Shown: positions 18,800 to 28,981 of the stretch, piece by piece
How positions within the stretch are numbered: the first letter of the stretch is position 1
How the letters are laid out: each line of letters begins with the position of its first letter
Translations under genes and position numbers: made by a program
Notes under the pieces: model-generated
What the model saw: the letters and a program-made list of their open reading frames with translations, nothing else
The model's database searches: none
Told to the model about the DNA's origin: nothing
From: Chitinophaga sp. LS1
GTDB lineage: Bacteria; Bacteroidota; Bacteroidia; Chitinophagales; Chitinophagaceae
DNA: 64,000 nucleotides
Assembly (NCBI RefSeq): GCF_034274695.1
Contig: NZ_CP128362.1
Location: 3,846,501 to 3,910,500, forward strand
Direction: 5' to 3'

Positions 18800-19581
18800 G
18801 GTTTTAATTTTAGTTTATGACTGAATAAAGCAATGAAGCCGTAAAAGACAAGTACAAAAGGATTCTTACTGATATACCCGGTCGTTAATCCATATCGGAC
18901 TTTCTCTGTCTCCGGTTGATAAGTATGAAAGAGCCTATCCCATATCATGAACACACCGCCGAAATTTTTATCAATATAAAGGGGATTGGTGCCATGATGT
19001 ACCCGGTGTGCAGAAGGTGTATCGAGTACTCCTTCAATTGGGCCCAGTTTACCCACAGCTTCCGTATGCAAAAAGAACTGGTACAGTAAATTCAATGCAT
19101 AGGAAAGAACAATAAAATCGGGCGGTAATCCAATCAATGCCGCAGGTACAAAGAATAAAGGACTGATCAATGCACTGAACCAGTTCAGCCTGTAAGCCGC
19201 TGTGAGGTTCATCAACGGTGATGAATGATGAATAAGATGAAAGGCCCATAACGGTGCCCAGTGATGAGAGGTCCTGTGAAACCAGTAATAGATGAAATCA
19301 GCCACAATAAAAGTAAGTATGAAAGTATACCACGTATGCGGCAAATGAAAAGGAGCAAGATCCGTTGCAAATCCTAAGATCCACAACTGATACCCGGCAA
19401 AGATCAATTTAGATAAATGAAACCCTGCCAGTATTAAAATATTAGTGATCGTCTCATCCAACTGGTAAGCTTTTTTATCTTTCTTCCAGCTCCAGATGAT
19501 TTCTGCAATGATCAATATTGCCAGAAAGATCAATATGCCGCCTCTGTAATGTCCTGTATGCATGCTATAAAGGTCATGCAT
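18796..19581 (-). CDS. Sterol desaturase/fatty acid hydroxylase family protein
   Basis: A 261-residue integral membrane protein with four or five hydrophobic segments. The di-iron histidine motifs of the fatty-acid hydroxylase superfamily are present: YYWFHRTSHH, WAFHLIHHSS and HRVHHGTNP. It is not closely similar to the FA2H-like protein at 11482-12117. Its layout is that of the ERG3-like bacterial sterol desaturase group, several of which act on alkyl or acyl lipids. The substrate is unknown. It overlaps the small repeat protein by 4 bases. Confidence 0.85.
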   Translation of the reverse strand: MHDLYSMHTGHYRGGILIFLAILIIAEIIWSWKKDKKAYQLDETITNILILAGFHLSKLIFAGYQLWILGFATDLAPFHLPHTWYTFILTFIVADFIYYWFHRTSHHWAPLWAFHLIHHSSPLMNLTAAYRLNWFSALISPLFFVPAALIGLPPDFIVLSYALNLLYQFFLHTEAVGKLGPIEGVLDTPSAHRVHHGTNPLYIDKNFGGVFMIWDRLFHTYQPETEKVRYGLTTGYISKNPFVLVFYGFIALFSHKLKLKP

Positions 19582-19635
19582 ACAGGGAAAACAACCCGCG
19601 ATAATCCGGGTGAAACAGCTAAAAATGGCGGTGAA

Positions 19636-20478
19636 TTATGCGGCAAAAAACGTGGCATACCCATTGGCAAATGAAGCAAAATTGCGGGCAGGGGTGCCTG
19701 TTACATCAACAATTGCAGCACTGATTCCTGCTGCTTCCCCTCTTGCATAGTGTGCATAATCTTCCAGCAAGCCATCTGCCTGCCACTCCGGAAATCCTGC
19801 CTGTATCAATGCAGGGCGCATGGCTGCCGCAGGTACATCTACAAACGAAATCTGCTGCCCGGTCGCTGCCGATAAATACGCTGCCATCTCTGCATGGGTA
19901 ATAGCGGCCGGTCCTGTCAGATCATAGATCTTATTTTCATGCCCGGGTTGGGTCAAGGTAATCGCCGCTACTGCTGCAATGTCCCTGATATCGACCAGGC
20001 TAATTGCAGCATCGCCAATGGCTGCATAAAACTGATGCGTATGTTTGATCAGATCTGCAAAGCCTAATAACCCCTGCATAAATAAGTTAGGTCTTAAAAA
20101 AGTATAGGCCATACCAGATTGAATGATCTTTTCTTCAATTGCCGCATGATAACGCAAGAACCGAACCGGAGAGTTTTTGGCTGCTGCAAACTGGGAGAGT
20201 TTTATGATGTGTTGCACCCCCGCTTCAACAGCGGCTTCCACGAAATTACTTTGTAACTGTTCTGCTTCTTCAGATGAGTTGGTTAATAAAAACGCTTTTT
20301 CTACACCCTGCAATGCTTTTACCAGGCTATTTTTATTACTCATATCTCCAATGACAGTCTCTGCCCCTTCAATGGTTTTAGGAGACCTTACCAATGCACG
20401 AAATGCAATCCCTTGTGCAGCCAGTTGTTTTGCGAGTTCAGTACCGATATTGCCGGTAGCGCCTGTAATCAGAATCAT
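19636..20478 (-). CDS. NmrA-family NAD(P)H-binding oxidoreductase
   Basis: A 280-residue Rossmann protein beginning MILITGATGNIGTELAKQL, a classic NmrA/QOR2-type nucleotide-binding start. A longer reading from 20517 adds 13 residues, but ATG 20478 places the glycine motif at the usual distance from the N-terminus. Other family features are LVRSPKTIEGAETVIGD, KLSQFAAAKNSPVRFLRYH, YTFLRPNLFMQGLL and KIYDLTGPAAITHAEMA. Members are quinone reductases or redox sensors. It lies 54 bases upstream of the sterol-desaturase gene in the same direction, possibly one transcript. Confidence 0.85.
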   Translation of the reverse strand: MILITGATGNIGTELAKQLAAQGIAFRALVRSPKTIEGAETVIGDMSNKNSLVKALQGVEKAFLLTNSSEEAEQLQSNFVEAAVEAGVQHIIKLSQFAAAKNSPVRFLRYHAAIEEKIIQSGMAYTFLRPNLFMQGLLGFADLIKHTHQFYAAIGDAAISLVDIRDIAAVAAITLTQPGHENKIYDLTGPAAITHAEMAAYLSAATGQQISFVDVPAAAMRPALIQAGFPEWQADGLLEDYAHYARGEAAGISAAIVDVTGTPARNFASFANGYATFFAA

Positions 20479-20615
20479 ATTGTTTGTATTTTTATTACTC
20501 AAAATTCCAACTTTCACAGGAGGCTGTATTGTAAGAAAACGAAATTCAGGGTGGAATTTAACAGCTTCGCGGGGAAAAATAATAGCAGACCTCGTTGATC
20601 ATGTACCTTCGAACT

Positions 20616-21650
20616 ATGAGCAAAATACTGATTATCCTACTCTGCCTGTACAGTACGATCGTCTGTGGGCAACAATACGATTTCTCTGCTGTCGATAAAT
20701 TTATCGAAGCGCATACCGCTGCTTATGATAATGGCGTAGCCGTAATGGTATCCCAAAATGGAAAGGTCATTTATAAAAAAGAACTGGGCCTGCGTGTAGA
20801 TGATAAACGACTCATAGCTTCCTGTTCCAAATGGTTATCAGGTGCCGTGATCCTGTCATTGGTAGATGAAGGAAAATTATCCATGACAGATACCGTCGGC
20901 AAATACCTGCCCATTTTTACAAAATATCACAAAGGGCATATCACCATTCGCCAGCTCTTCTCGCACACCTCCGGTTTCCCCGGCAATAGCGATCAGCACT
21001 ATGAAGGCAGGCCTTTTATGACCCTCGAAACAGCGGTCGATTCCATTGCCGCTTATGTTGATATGATTCATCCTGCAGGTACCTACTTTAACTATGGCGG
21101 CGTAAGTATGCAGGTGGCCGGTAGAATCGCAGAAGTGGTATCCGGCAAATCATGGCAGGCACTCTTCAATGAGAAAATAGGGAACCCCTGTGATATGAAT
21201 GCGAATTATATTATTATGAGCTTTCGTAATCCAATGATTGCCGGTGGGGTGAGAACATCGGCTACTGATTACCTACACTTCCTTGAAATGATTGTGAACA
21301 AAGGCGTCTATAATAATAGAAGGGTCTTAAGCGAAGCCGCCATCGCTACCATGCTACAGGACCAGACAAATGATGCAGCAATAGAGAACACCCCTTACCC
21401 CCGAAATCCTTTTTCTCCCCAGCCGGAAAAACCGGTACGCTATGGTATCGGCAACTGGATTGATGTGGTAAGCACTGATGGAAAAATACTGGAAACAAGC
21501 AGTCCCGGTGCTTTTGGTACCCATCCGTGGCAGGATGAAGTACACCAGGTAGCAGGCATTATCTTCACAAAAACAGAATTAAAAAAGAGTGCCCAGGTAA
21601 GTTTGGAAATCCGTAAAATGATCAGAGATATCCTGAATAGTAAGCCTTAA
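20616..21650 (+). CDS. Secreted serine hydrolase, beta-lactamase fold
   Basis: A 344-residue protein starting MSKILIILLCLYSTIVCGQ, a signal peptide, which favours ATG 20616 over the upstream TTG and ATG. The SxxK motif is SCSKWLSG (about residue 70) and the YxN motif is FNYGGVSM (about residue 155), so the Ser-Lys-Tyr machinery of class C beta-lactamases and esterases is present. FSHTSGFPG and GIGNW are also typical. Substrates of these beta-lactamase-related hydrolases (DD-peptidase, esterase, aminopeptidase) cannot be told from sequence. It is divergent from the NmrA gene and followed 38 bases later by a regulator. Confidence 0.85.
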   Translation: MSKILIILLCLYSTIVCGQQYDFSAVDKFIEAHTAAYDNGVAVMVSQNGKVIYKKELGLRVDDKRLIASCSKWLSGAVILSLVDEGKLSMTDTVGKYLPIFTKYHKGHITIRQLFSHTSGFPGNSDQHYEGRPFMTLETAVDSIAAYVDMIHPAGTYFNYGGVSMQVAGRIAEVVSGKSWQALFNEKIGNPCDMNANYIIMSFRNPMIAGGVRTSATDYLHFLEMIVNKGVYNNRRVLSEAAIATMLQDQTNDAAIENTPYPRNPFSPQPEKPVRYGIGNWIDVVSTDGKILETSSPGAFGTHPWQDEVHQVAGIIFTKTELKKSAQVSLEIRKMIRDILNSKP

Positions 21651-21688
21651 CAATTACTTAATATTAAAGGTGTTTCTTTGCCATCAGT

Positions 21689-23248
21689 ATGCGTATTTTC
21701 TTATTGTGCTTATTATTGGCAGTGAACAGTGCATTTGCACAGGAGGTAGATCAATCGGAACAGACTACGCTGGAATTTCCCGACTCCGCCTTTTTGAAAT
21801 TGAAGGAAGTGTATAGTAAATCTATTGAAGAAAAAGATCATGTCACCACCGGCATCTCTCTTCAAAAGATGGGTAATATCTGTTATTACCTGGGCAATTA
21901 TCCACAAGCTTTGGAATATCATCTCAAGGCCGACAAGATCTTCCGTGAACAAAACCGGAAAGACCTGCTCGCTGCCAACCTGAATGATATGGGTATATTA
22001 TATTATTATAACAGGCAGATCCCCATCGCCCGTAAAGAATATGACGAGGCCTTATCTATCTATAAGCAATCCGGAGATGGTGAAGGACTGGCAGTGACCT
22101 ATGGAAAAATAGGGCACTTATATGAGAAAAGCGCTAAATATGACAGTGCTTTTTCTTACCAGCGCAAGGCTTTGTTGCAATATAGCAACCTTGCCAAGAA
22201 GCAGGGGATGGCCAAGATCTATGAGAATATCGGTAGTATTTATGAAGACCTCGCAAAATTCGACTCCGCATATTATTATTATAGTCATGCCTATGACCTC
22301 TATGAACAGGAACACGAAAGTGTAGCCAGCATCGAAGTGCTCAATAACCTCGGAGACATTTTCCGCAAGACAGGCCGATACAATGAAGCCCTCATTCGTA
22401 CCCGGGAAGCACTTTTGCTGGCAGAAAAAACCAATGACCTCTATGAAAAAGGCGCCGCTTACAGGGATTTAGGTAAAACTTACGCCCTCATGCAGCAAAA
22501 AGACAGCGCTTATTTATACGCAGAACTCTCCCGCAAAGCCACCATCGATATATACTCTTTGGAAAATAACCGGCAGACCGCCTTTCTCAGTGTCTTATTT
22601 GATATTAATAAAAAAGATGCTGAGATCATTGGGCTGGAACATACCCGGGATATCCACATCATTATCACCATCGCGACCATCGTTGTTATTATATTATTAT
22701 TGGTATTAGGCCGCATGGTCCTGAGCCGGCAGCGGTTAATGCATGCCACACAGCAGCAACTGATGCAGACAGCATTGGAAAATAAAGACCTGCAGGAAGA
22801 TAAATTAAGACAGGAACTGGAGATAAAAGGAAAGGAACTGGCCTCCAATACCCTCCACATGATCCAGAAAAACCAGTTGCTGGAAGAACTGAAGGGAAAA
22901 CTGGAGGTAATGGCGAAAGATGATAAACGGGATCAGAAGAAACAGATTCAACACGTGCTCCAACAGATCAATGTGAGTTTTAATCACGATGAGTATTGGA
23001 ATGAATTCCGGGATGTATTTGAACAGATCCACCAGGATTTCTTTGCCAGTCTCCGGAAGAAAAAGGAAGATCTGAGTCATAATGATGTACGGTTGGCAGC
23101 GCTTATAAAACTCAATATGAACTCAAAAGATATGGCCACTTTGCTGGCAATTTCTCCCGATAGTTTGCGGGTAAGCCGGTATAGGTTGCGTAAAAAGTTA
23201 GGTTTGGATGAGGGCGAAAGCTTATCAGCTTTTATTCATTCGCTATAA
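21689..23248 (+). CDS. Membrane-anchored TPR protein with C-terminal HTH domain
   Basis: A 519-residue protein with, in order, a signal peptide (ending SAFAQ), six or so TPR units to about residue 300, one transmembrane helix (about 327-347, IIITIATIVVIILLLVLGRMV), a coiled coil, and a C-terminal winged helix-turn-helix of the LuxR-like kind (VRLAALIKLNMNSKDMATLL then SLRVSRYRLRKKLGL). This layout is common in Bacteroidota as a one-component sensor, with TPRs outside and the DNA-binding domain inside. It precedes the TonB receptor/phosphatase genes by 288 bases and may control them, which is inference. Confidence 0.85.
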   Translation: MRIFLLCLLLAVNSAFAQEVDQSEQTTLEFPDSAFLKLKEVYSKSIEEKDHVTTGISLQKMGNICYYLGNYPQALEYHLKADKIFREQNRKDLLAANLNDMGILYYYNRQIPIARKEYDEALSIYKQSGDGEGLAVTYGKIGHLYEKSAKYDSAFSYQRKALLQYSNLAKKQGMAKIYENIGSIYEDLAKFDSAYYYYSHAYDLYEQEHESVASIEVLNNLGDIFRKTGRYNEALIRTREALLLAEKTNDLYEKGAAYRDLGKTYALMQQKDSAYLYAELSRKATIDIYSLENNRQTAFLSVLFDINKKDAEIIGLEHTRDIHIIITIATIVVIILLLVLGRMVLSRQRLMHATQQQLMQTALENKDLQEDKLRQELEIKGKELASNTLHMIQKNQLLEELKGKLEVMAKDDKRDQKKQIQHVLQQINVSFNHDEYWNEFRDVFEQIHQDFFASLRKKKEDLSHNDVRLAALIKLNMNSKDMATLLAISPDSLRVSRYRLRKKLGLDEGESLSAFIHSL

Positions 23249-23536
23249 CAAAGCGGATTAAAACGACCTGCTATGAAGGTAAAAATCTCCGGATTTTTTA
23301 CAATCAAAATTCCGAAAACATCTTTTGCCGTAGACAAATGCAACTAATTATGCTACGCCCCTGTTACGGTAACAATTTGTTAATGTAGAATGTGTGTGTT
23401 GATTTTCAATTACTTAAAACGCCTTGTTGCCGTCTTGTATACGCTCCTGTTCACGCTGTTACATTTTGTTCACGCCTGTTTTTCGGTTTCAAACGCACCT
23501 TTATTCAACTTGCAGCAGCTTTTTAAAACTGCTACA

Positions 23537-26305
23537 ATGAAGCGACAATTCTTTCTTTTCATTATGCTGATTGTTGGGACACTTTCAGCCTTTTCTCAAA
23601 AGATCAGTCTGACTGGTCAGGTTATTGATCAACTTTCCGGCGACCCTTTATCAGGTGCCAGCATCACTATCGAAGCTGGAGGAAAACAACAATCTGTAGT
23701 TTCCGGACTCAATGGTTCCTTCATTTTTAGAAACCTTCCTGGAGGTACTTACCCTGTACATGTAAAATATGTAGGATATAAACATTTCTCCGGTACCATC
23801 TCTGCCGGCGCACCGCTGAAAGTATCGCTGGAAAAAGAAGAACGCGCGCTCCATGCCGTAGACATCTCCGGCAAGCACGATAAAACGACTGCCGCCTCCG
23901 CCATGCAGGCCGACAGAAGAGCCAACGTAGTCATGAACTCCGTTGCTGCCAGAACCATCGAAATCTCTCCTGACCTCTCCGTAGCCAACGTTTCTCAGCG
24001 TATCTCCGGCGTATCTCTGGAAAGAAGCACCAATGGTGAAGGCCAGTACCCGATCATCAGAGGTATGGACAAAAGGTACATTTACACCCTCGTAAATGGT
24101 ATCAAGATCCCAAGCCCTGACAATAAAAACCGTTACGTACCACTGGATATCTTCCCTGCTGACCTGCTGGACAGACTGGAAGTGATCAAATCTCTCACGC
24201 CAGACAGAGAAGGCGATGCGATTGGTGGTGCGATCAATATGGTGATGAAAGATGCACCTGATCAACTCACCATCCGGGCAAATGCCGCTGTGGGTTATGC
24301 AGATAAATTTGCACATCAGGACTTCACGACCTTCAATCACAGCGCTAGTCTGGATGCATCTCCACGTGCTACCAACGCTGCAGGTTATCAGGCTACCATG
24401 AAGGATTTTCCAAACAGCGCCTTCACTTACAATACCAAACAGAATCCGATCAATACCCTCTTCAACCTGTCTGCAGGTGGTCGTGTATGGAAAGATAAAC
24501 TGGGTATTATCGTAGCAGGTAGCTATCAGAATAACTACCGTAATGTAAACTCTGTTTTCTTCGATACTGAAACAGACATGAACAACGGCGATGCAAAAGT
24601 AACCAGCATCGAATCCAGGAATTACTCTATCCAGCAGCAGCGTAGTGGCCTGCATACCAAATTTGACCTGAAACTGAATGACAGGAACCAGATCAAATTA
24701 TATGTAGCCTACATGAACCTGGCGAAGAATGAATTCAGAAGTAAGTCAGACACCAACCTGATCCTGGGCCGTACCGGCGAAGGAACGGGTCGTATCAGCA
24801 ACAGCTACAGAACTTACCACGATGTACAGCAGATCTTCAACACTACCCTGAGTGGTAACCACGAGATCCTGCCACGCCTGCACATGGATTGGTCCGCTGT
24901 ATATAGCAAAGCTTCTGACAACAGACCTGACGAAGCGACCCTGAGCCTAACTACCGGTGTAAGCAAGGATGCAACGACAGGTGCACTGGTACAATCTCCA
25001 CTATACCTGGATGGTACTTCTACCCGTGAGTTCACCCGCAACTCAGACCAGGACAAAGCCGGTTACCTGAACTTCACTTATAAAACTGATATCGCAGATG
25101 CAAAGGTTGACTGGTCTGTAGGTGGTATGTACCGCAACAAAACCAGGACCAGCACGTACGATGCATACACCCTGCGTCCTACCGATCCAAGCACACAGAC
25201 TTACGACGGCAATATCAATAATAACAACTTCACCGTATTCAATGGCGAAGGTACTTCTACCAATGCGCTCAACTACGACGCTACTGAAAACGTAGGTGCG
25301 GGGTATGCAATGGCAAAGATCACCTGGCGCAAAATAGAACTGACAGGTGGTGCCCGTTATGAGCATACTGAACTGAACTGGAACAGTGCCGTACCTAAAA
25401 CGGTTTCCGGCAAAACCGGTTCTATCAACTACTACGACGTATTGCCAAGTGGTTTGCTGAAATACACTATCGACAGGCATCAGGCAGTTCGCTTATCTTA
25501 CTACTCTGCTATCAGCCGTCCTAACTTCTACGAAGTGATCCCACACACAGGTGGCGATCCGGATGCTGACTACCAGGAGAAAGGTAACTCTAACCTGAAG
25601 AGAACTACTGCCGATAACTTTGACCTCCGTTATGAATACTATCCCAAAGGACTGGATCAGTTACTGGCAGGTGTATTCTACAAGAGACTGAACAACCCAA
25701 TTGAATACGCACTGGAAAACGTAGGTACCAATGTATACTACATGCCGGACAACTTTGGTAAAGCCAGCAACTACGGTTTTGAACTGGATGTAACCAAATA
25801 CCTGCGCAAGTTCGGTGTAAGAGCAAACTACACGTATACACACTCTGCGATCACTACTGCGAAGACATTATATTATAGCACAACTACCGGTACTTCTCAG
25901 AAACAGGTAGATCAGACTAGACCACTGCAGGGCCAATCTGCACACGTGGCAAACGTTTCCCTGTTATTCAAAGATGACAACAAACTGGGTCTGAACGCAC
26001 AGCTGGCACTGGGTTATACCAGCAGAAGGATCAACACCGTATCACAGTTCCTGGATAACGATATCTGGCAGAAAGGTTTTACGCAGATGGACTTCTCTAT
26101 CGAAAAGAGATTCTGCAAGCGTTTCGCTGTGTATGCGAAGGTGAACAACATCCTGAATACACCTTACGAACTGGAGATCAGACAACCTTATACTGCAAGT
26201 GGTATCACAGGCAGTGTGCCTTACCAGACATTGGGCAAGAACACATTTGTTCGTAAAGATACTTATGGTGCAAACTACCTGCTGGGTGTAAAATTCAAAT
26301 TATAA
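23537..26305 (+). CDS. TonB-dependent receptor with CarboxypepD_reg-like domain
   Basis: A 922-residue outer-membrane transporter. The reading frame extends upstream to 23390, but ATG 23537 gives a proper signal peptide (MKRQFFLFIMLIVGTLSAFS). A CarboxypepD_reg-like domain follows (TGQVIDQLSGDPLSGASI), then the plug (SVANVSQRISGVSLERSTNG, YPIIRGMDKRYIYTLVNGIK, LEVIKSLTPDREGDAIGG), and a long beta-barrel ending in an aromatic strand (GVKFKL). Energy comes from TonB-ExbBD, and the substrate is unknown. The next two genes, a beta-helix lipoprotein and an MINPP-type phosphatase, suggest a phosphorylated ligand such as inositol polyphosphates. Confidence 0.92.
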   Translation: MKRQFFLFIMLIVGTLSAFSQKISLTGQVIDQLSGDPLSGASITIEAGGKQQSVVSGLNGSFIFRNLPGGTYPVHVKYVGYKHFSGTISAGAPLKVSLEKEERALHAVDISGKHDKTTAASAMQADRRANVVMNSVAARTIEISPDLSVANVSQRISGVSLERSTNGEGQYPIIRGMDKRYIYTLVNGIKIPSPDNKNRYVPLDIFPADLLDRLEVIKSLTPDREGDAIGGAINMVMKDAPDQLTIRANAAVGYADKFAHQDFTTFNHSASLDASPRATNAAGYQATMKDFPNSAFTYNTKQNPINTLFNLSAGGRVWKDKLGIIVAGSYQNNYRNVNSVFFDTETDMNNGDAKVTSIESRNYSIQQQRSGLHTKFDLKLNDRNQIKLYVAYMNLAKNEFRSKSDTNLILGRTGEGTGRISNSYRTYHDVQQIFNTTLSGNHEILPRLHMDWSAVYSKASDNRPDEATLSLTTGVSKDATTGALVQSPLYLDGTSTREFTRNSDQDKAGYLNFTYKTDIADAKVDWSVGGMYRNKTRTSTYDAYTLRPTDPSTQTYDGNINNNNFTVFNGEGTSTNALNYDATENVGAGYAMAKITWRKIELTGGARYEHTELNWNSAVPKTVSGKTGSINYYDVLPSGLLKYTIDRHQAVRLSYYSAISRPNFYEVIPHTGGDPDADYQEKGNSNLKRTTADNFDLRYEYYPKGLDQLLAGVFYKRLNNPIEYALENVGTNVYYMPDNFGKASNYGFELDVTKYLRKFGVRANYTYTHSAITTAKTLYYSTTTGTSQKQVDQTRPLQGQSAHVANVSLLFKDDNKLGLNAQLALGYTSRRINTVSQFLDNDIWQKGFTQMDFSIEKRFCKRFAVYAKVNNILNTPYELEIRQPYTASGITGSVPYQTLGKNTFVRKDTYGANYLLGVKFKL

Positions 26306-26326
26306 GACCAACAAAATAAGATCACA

Positions 26327-27688
26327 ATGCAAACAAAAAATATATTGCTGTTAGGCTTACTGGGAGTTGCTTTCAGTGCCTGTCATAAAGAAGAATCTGT
26401 AAAGGTATCTACGGCTTCTGTAACAGTAGGCCAGACTATTACGTCCGATACATTGACCGGTTCTGTAAAAGGAACGCTTCAATCAGGTCGCACCTATTAC
26501 TTCAGCGCTGATATCACGATCAATGCAGGCGATACTTTACTCATGCAGGAAGGTACCAGACTGATCGCACTGGGTGATGGTAAAACAACCGCTACCAGTC
26601 CGCAGATCACTTGTAATGGTACATTCATCAGTCTGGGTACAGAAGATAACAACAACTTCATCACTGTACTGGATAGCCTGCGTACCACATCAAATATCGG
26701 TGCGGGTTTCTGGGGTGGTATTCAGTGTGGCGCAAGTAGTGGTGATGTAATTATTAAGTGGACACACTTGGAATTTGCTGGTGGTCCTGCAGGTGATGCA
26801 GCTGATCCGGCGGTATTTGCTTCCGGCGATCCGCGTAACTTCCTCAGCTATACGAATATCGATGGTCAGGTGATTGTAGAAGATTCCTGGTTCTATGGTA
26901 GTACGGACGATGGTATCCGCATTCTGCATGGTAACATCAGCTTTATGCGTAATACTTTTGAAGCCTGTGGTAAAGCAGGTGGTGAGTCCCTGAACATGAA
27001 AGCAGGTACAGTAGGGGATGTGGCATACAATGTATCGATCGGCGCAGCTACTAATTCTTTCAAAGTTTCTAACAGTGGTGGTGCGACTGTGCAGACAAAT
27101 GTGTATGTTTACAATAACACGATACTGAATGGCGGTATGCGTCAGGTGAAGTCAGGTCGTGGTGGTTCTATCAACTATGAAAAAGGTGCGCAGGGTAAGA
27201 TCTATAACAACATAATCGTAAACTGTCGCTTTGGACTGAGAGTTACATCAGATGCGGATACTACACACATTGCGCATAACAACCAGTATTATTATGCCAA
27301 TGCACAGTACATGATCAAACAGTTCAATGCAACTGATGGTGTGGCCAGAGCAGGTAGTGCTGACATTAGCAGTGCATCTGTAAAAGATAAGAATCCTCTC
27401 TTTGGTTCATACGATGTAGATCAGTTTGATTTTTCTACTGTGACACCTCCATTGGATATATCAAAAATGCCATTGACGATCCTTACGGCACAGTCTTACA
27501 ACTGGTCACTGCTCCCGGGTTCTCCTGGTCTGAGAAAGGGTGATGCAGATAGTTTCCAGGCACAGGCGAAGGTAACGACAAGTGGTACTTATGGTGCCAC
27601 TATTCTTCAACCGGGTGTGGATATGGGTGCTTATCAGTCTGATGGAACCGGCAACCAACACTATACTACCAGTTTGGCTTCTAAATAA
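26327..27688 (+). CDS. Lipoprotein with right-handed beta-helix fold
   Basis: A 453-residue lipoprotein with lipobox FSAC (Cys 19). The body shows the repeating pattern of a parallel beta-helix: IDGQVIVEDSWFYGSTDDGIRIL, ISFMRNTFEACGK, NVYVYNNTILNGG and KIYNNIIVNCRFGLRV. Such folds usually bind or cleave polysaccharides, but no catalytic set is evident and the partner genes point elsewhere. It follows the TonB receptor by 21 bases, and its TAA stop overlaps the next ATG by one base, so it is probably the surface partner of the receptor. Confidence 0.8.
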   Translation: MQTKNILLLGLLGVAFSACHKEESVKVSTASVTVGQTITSDTLTGSVKGTLQSGRTYYFSADITINAGDTLLMQEGTRLIALGDGKTTATSPQITCNGTFISLGTEDNNNFITVLDSLRTTSNIGAGFWGGIQCGASSGDVIIKWTHLEFAGGPAGDAADPAVFASGDPRNFLSYTNIDGQVIVEDSWFYGSTDDGIRILHGNISFMRNTFEACGKAGGESLNMKAGTVGDVAYNVSIGAATNSFKVSNSGGATVQTNVYVYNNTILNGGMRQVKSGRGGSINYEKGAQGKIYNNIIVNCRFGLRVTSDADTTHIAHNNQYYYANAQYMIKQFNATDGVARAGSADISSASVKDKNPLFGSYDVDQFDFSTVTPPLDISKMPLTILTAQSYNWSLLPGSPGLRKGDADSFQAQAKVTTSGTYGATILQPGVDMGAYQSDGTGNQHYTTSLASK

Positions 27689-28971
27689 TGAGTATGTATA
27701 AGATCGTATTCTTTTTATTATTGAGTGTGGCTGCTGTAGGGCAGGGCTATACAGGCACAAAGACACCATATCCGTTTAAACAGGCGAATTATACACCGGT
27801 ACCCAAAGGATATACGGCCGCGTATGTGAATTACACAGGCAGGCATGGTGCGCGGTTTATGACAAAAGCAGGGAGTGATGTAAAGTTGCTGGCATTGCTA
27901 AACAAGTCGGCACTGACGCCACTGGGTGATAGTATCAAAGTGATGACAGCACAGTTCCTGGAGATAGAGAAAAATAATTACGAGAATATCAGTTTGCTGG
28001 GCAATGCGGAGCAGCATGCCATAGCAGAACGATTAATCAAAAGAGAGGCCGCTGCTTTCAAAGGTCGCGGTATAACGATAGAGGTAACGCATAAGAAGAG
28101 AACAAGACAGAGTGCAGATGGATTCCTGAAAGCATTTGCAGATTACAAAGGAAAGAAAGAGTTTAAGCTGGTGCAGGACACGAATGAGAATGTGCTTCGG
28201 TTTTATGATCTTTCACCGGCGTATAATTCATTTAAAGAGGGAAAAGTGATTGCAGAGAGAGTAGATTCATTGCAGCAGGATCCGCTCTCCCGGAAAATAG
28301 CTGGTGACATCTGTAAAAGAATCTTTACGACTGCCCTGTCAGAAAAAGAGCAAACCGCAGTCGCAGAATGGTTATATGACCTCTACAGTATCCAGTTTTC
28401 TTTGGTGATGGAAATGCAGCAGGCAAAGGTATATTTTGATTTCGGAAAAGCTTTTACACAGGAAGACCTGCAATGGCTGAACAAAATAAACAATGCAGCA
28501 GACTTTCTTGAAAAAGGTGCAGGGTTGGATACATTAGGTATACAATCAAGAATTGCAGCGCCTTTGTTGTTGGATCTGGTTACCTCTACCGATGCGCTGA
28601 CAAAAGGGAAGCTGAATAAAGATGCCGTATTAAGGTTCTCTCATGCAGAAGCGATTTCTCCATTAGCTACGCTGATGGGAATTAGGGAAGCAAGCGTACC
28701 CACTGCCAGTATTTATGATTTTGATAAAAACTGGAAGGCAGAAAATATCATTCCATTGAGTGCGAATATTCAGTGGATCATTTACAGCAATGGAAAGCAA
28801 TTCCTTCTCAAAGTTTTACTGAATGAGAGAGAAGTTGCATTGCCTGTTAAGACTACCTGTTATCCGTATTACAAATGGGAAGATGTGAAAAGCTACTATT
28901 TATCTAAATTGAAAAAAATAGGAGTGAAGCCCGGTGATGATATGCACAAGTATCTATTGCAGGTGAAATAA
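27688..28971 (+). CDS. Histidine acid phosphatase, MINPP (phytase) type
   Basis: A 427-residue protein with a signal peptide (ending near VGQG). It carries the histidine-phosphatase motif as TGRHGAR (R52, H53; the phosphorylated His) and the second active-site motif as FSHAEAISPL (H319, A320, E321). The HAE form in place of HD is the mark of multiple inositol polyphosphate phosphatases, which strip phosphates from phytate. The related Bacteroides enzyme is a known secreted phytase. It is translationally coupled to the beta-helix lipoprotein and ends at a strong terminator. A different organic phosphate substrate remains possible. Confidence 0.85.
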   Translation: MSMYKIVFFLLLSVAAVGQGYTGTKTPYPFKQANYTPVPKGYTAAYVNYTGRHGARFMTKAGSDVKLLALLNKSALTPLGDSIKVMTAQFLEIEKNNYENISLLGNAEQHAIAERLIKREAAAFKGRGITIEVTHKKRTRQSADGFLKAFADYKGKKEFKLVQDTNENVLRFYDLSPAYNSFKEGKVIAERVDSLQQDPLSRKIAGDICKRIFTTALSEKEQTAVAEWLYDLYSIQFSLVMEMQQAKVYFDFGKAFTQEDLQWLNKINNAADFLEKGAGLDTLGIQSRIAAPLLLDLVTSTDALTKGKLNKDAVLRFSHAEAISPLATLMGIREASVPTASIYDFDKNWKAENIIPLSANIQWIIYSNGKQFLLKVLLNEREVALPVKTTCYPYYKWEDVKSYYLSKLKKIGVKPGDDMHKYLLQVK

Positions 28972-28981
28972 TAAATAACTG

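Noticed and set aside
23651..24655. 334-codon open frame on the minus strand
   Set aside because: It lies wholly inside the TonB receptor gene in antisense, has no signal or domain, and the receptor's codon pattern explains the lack of stops.
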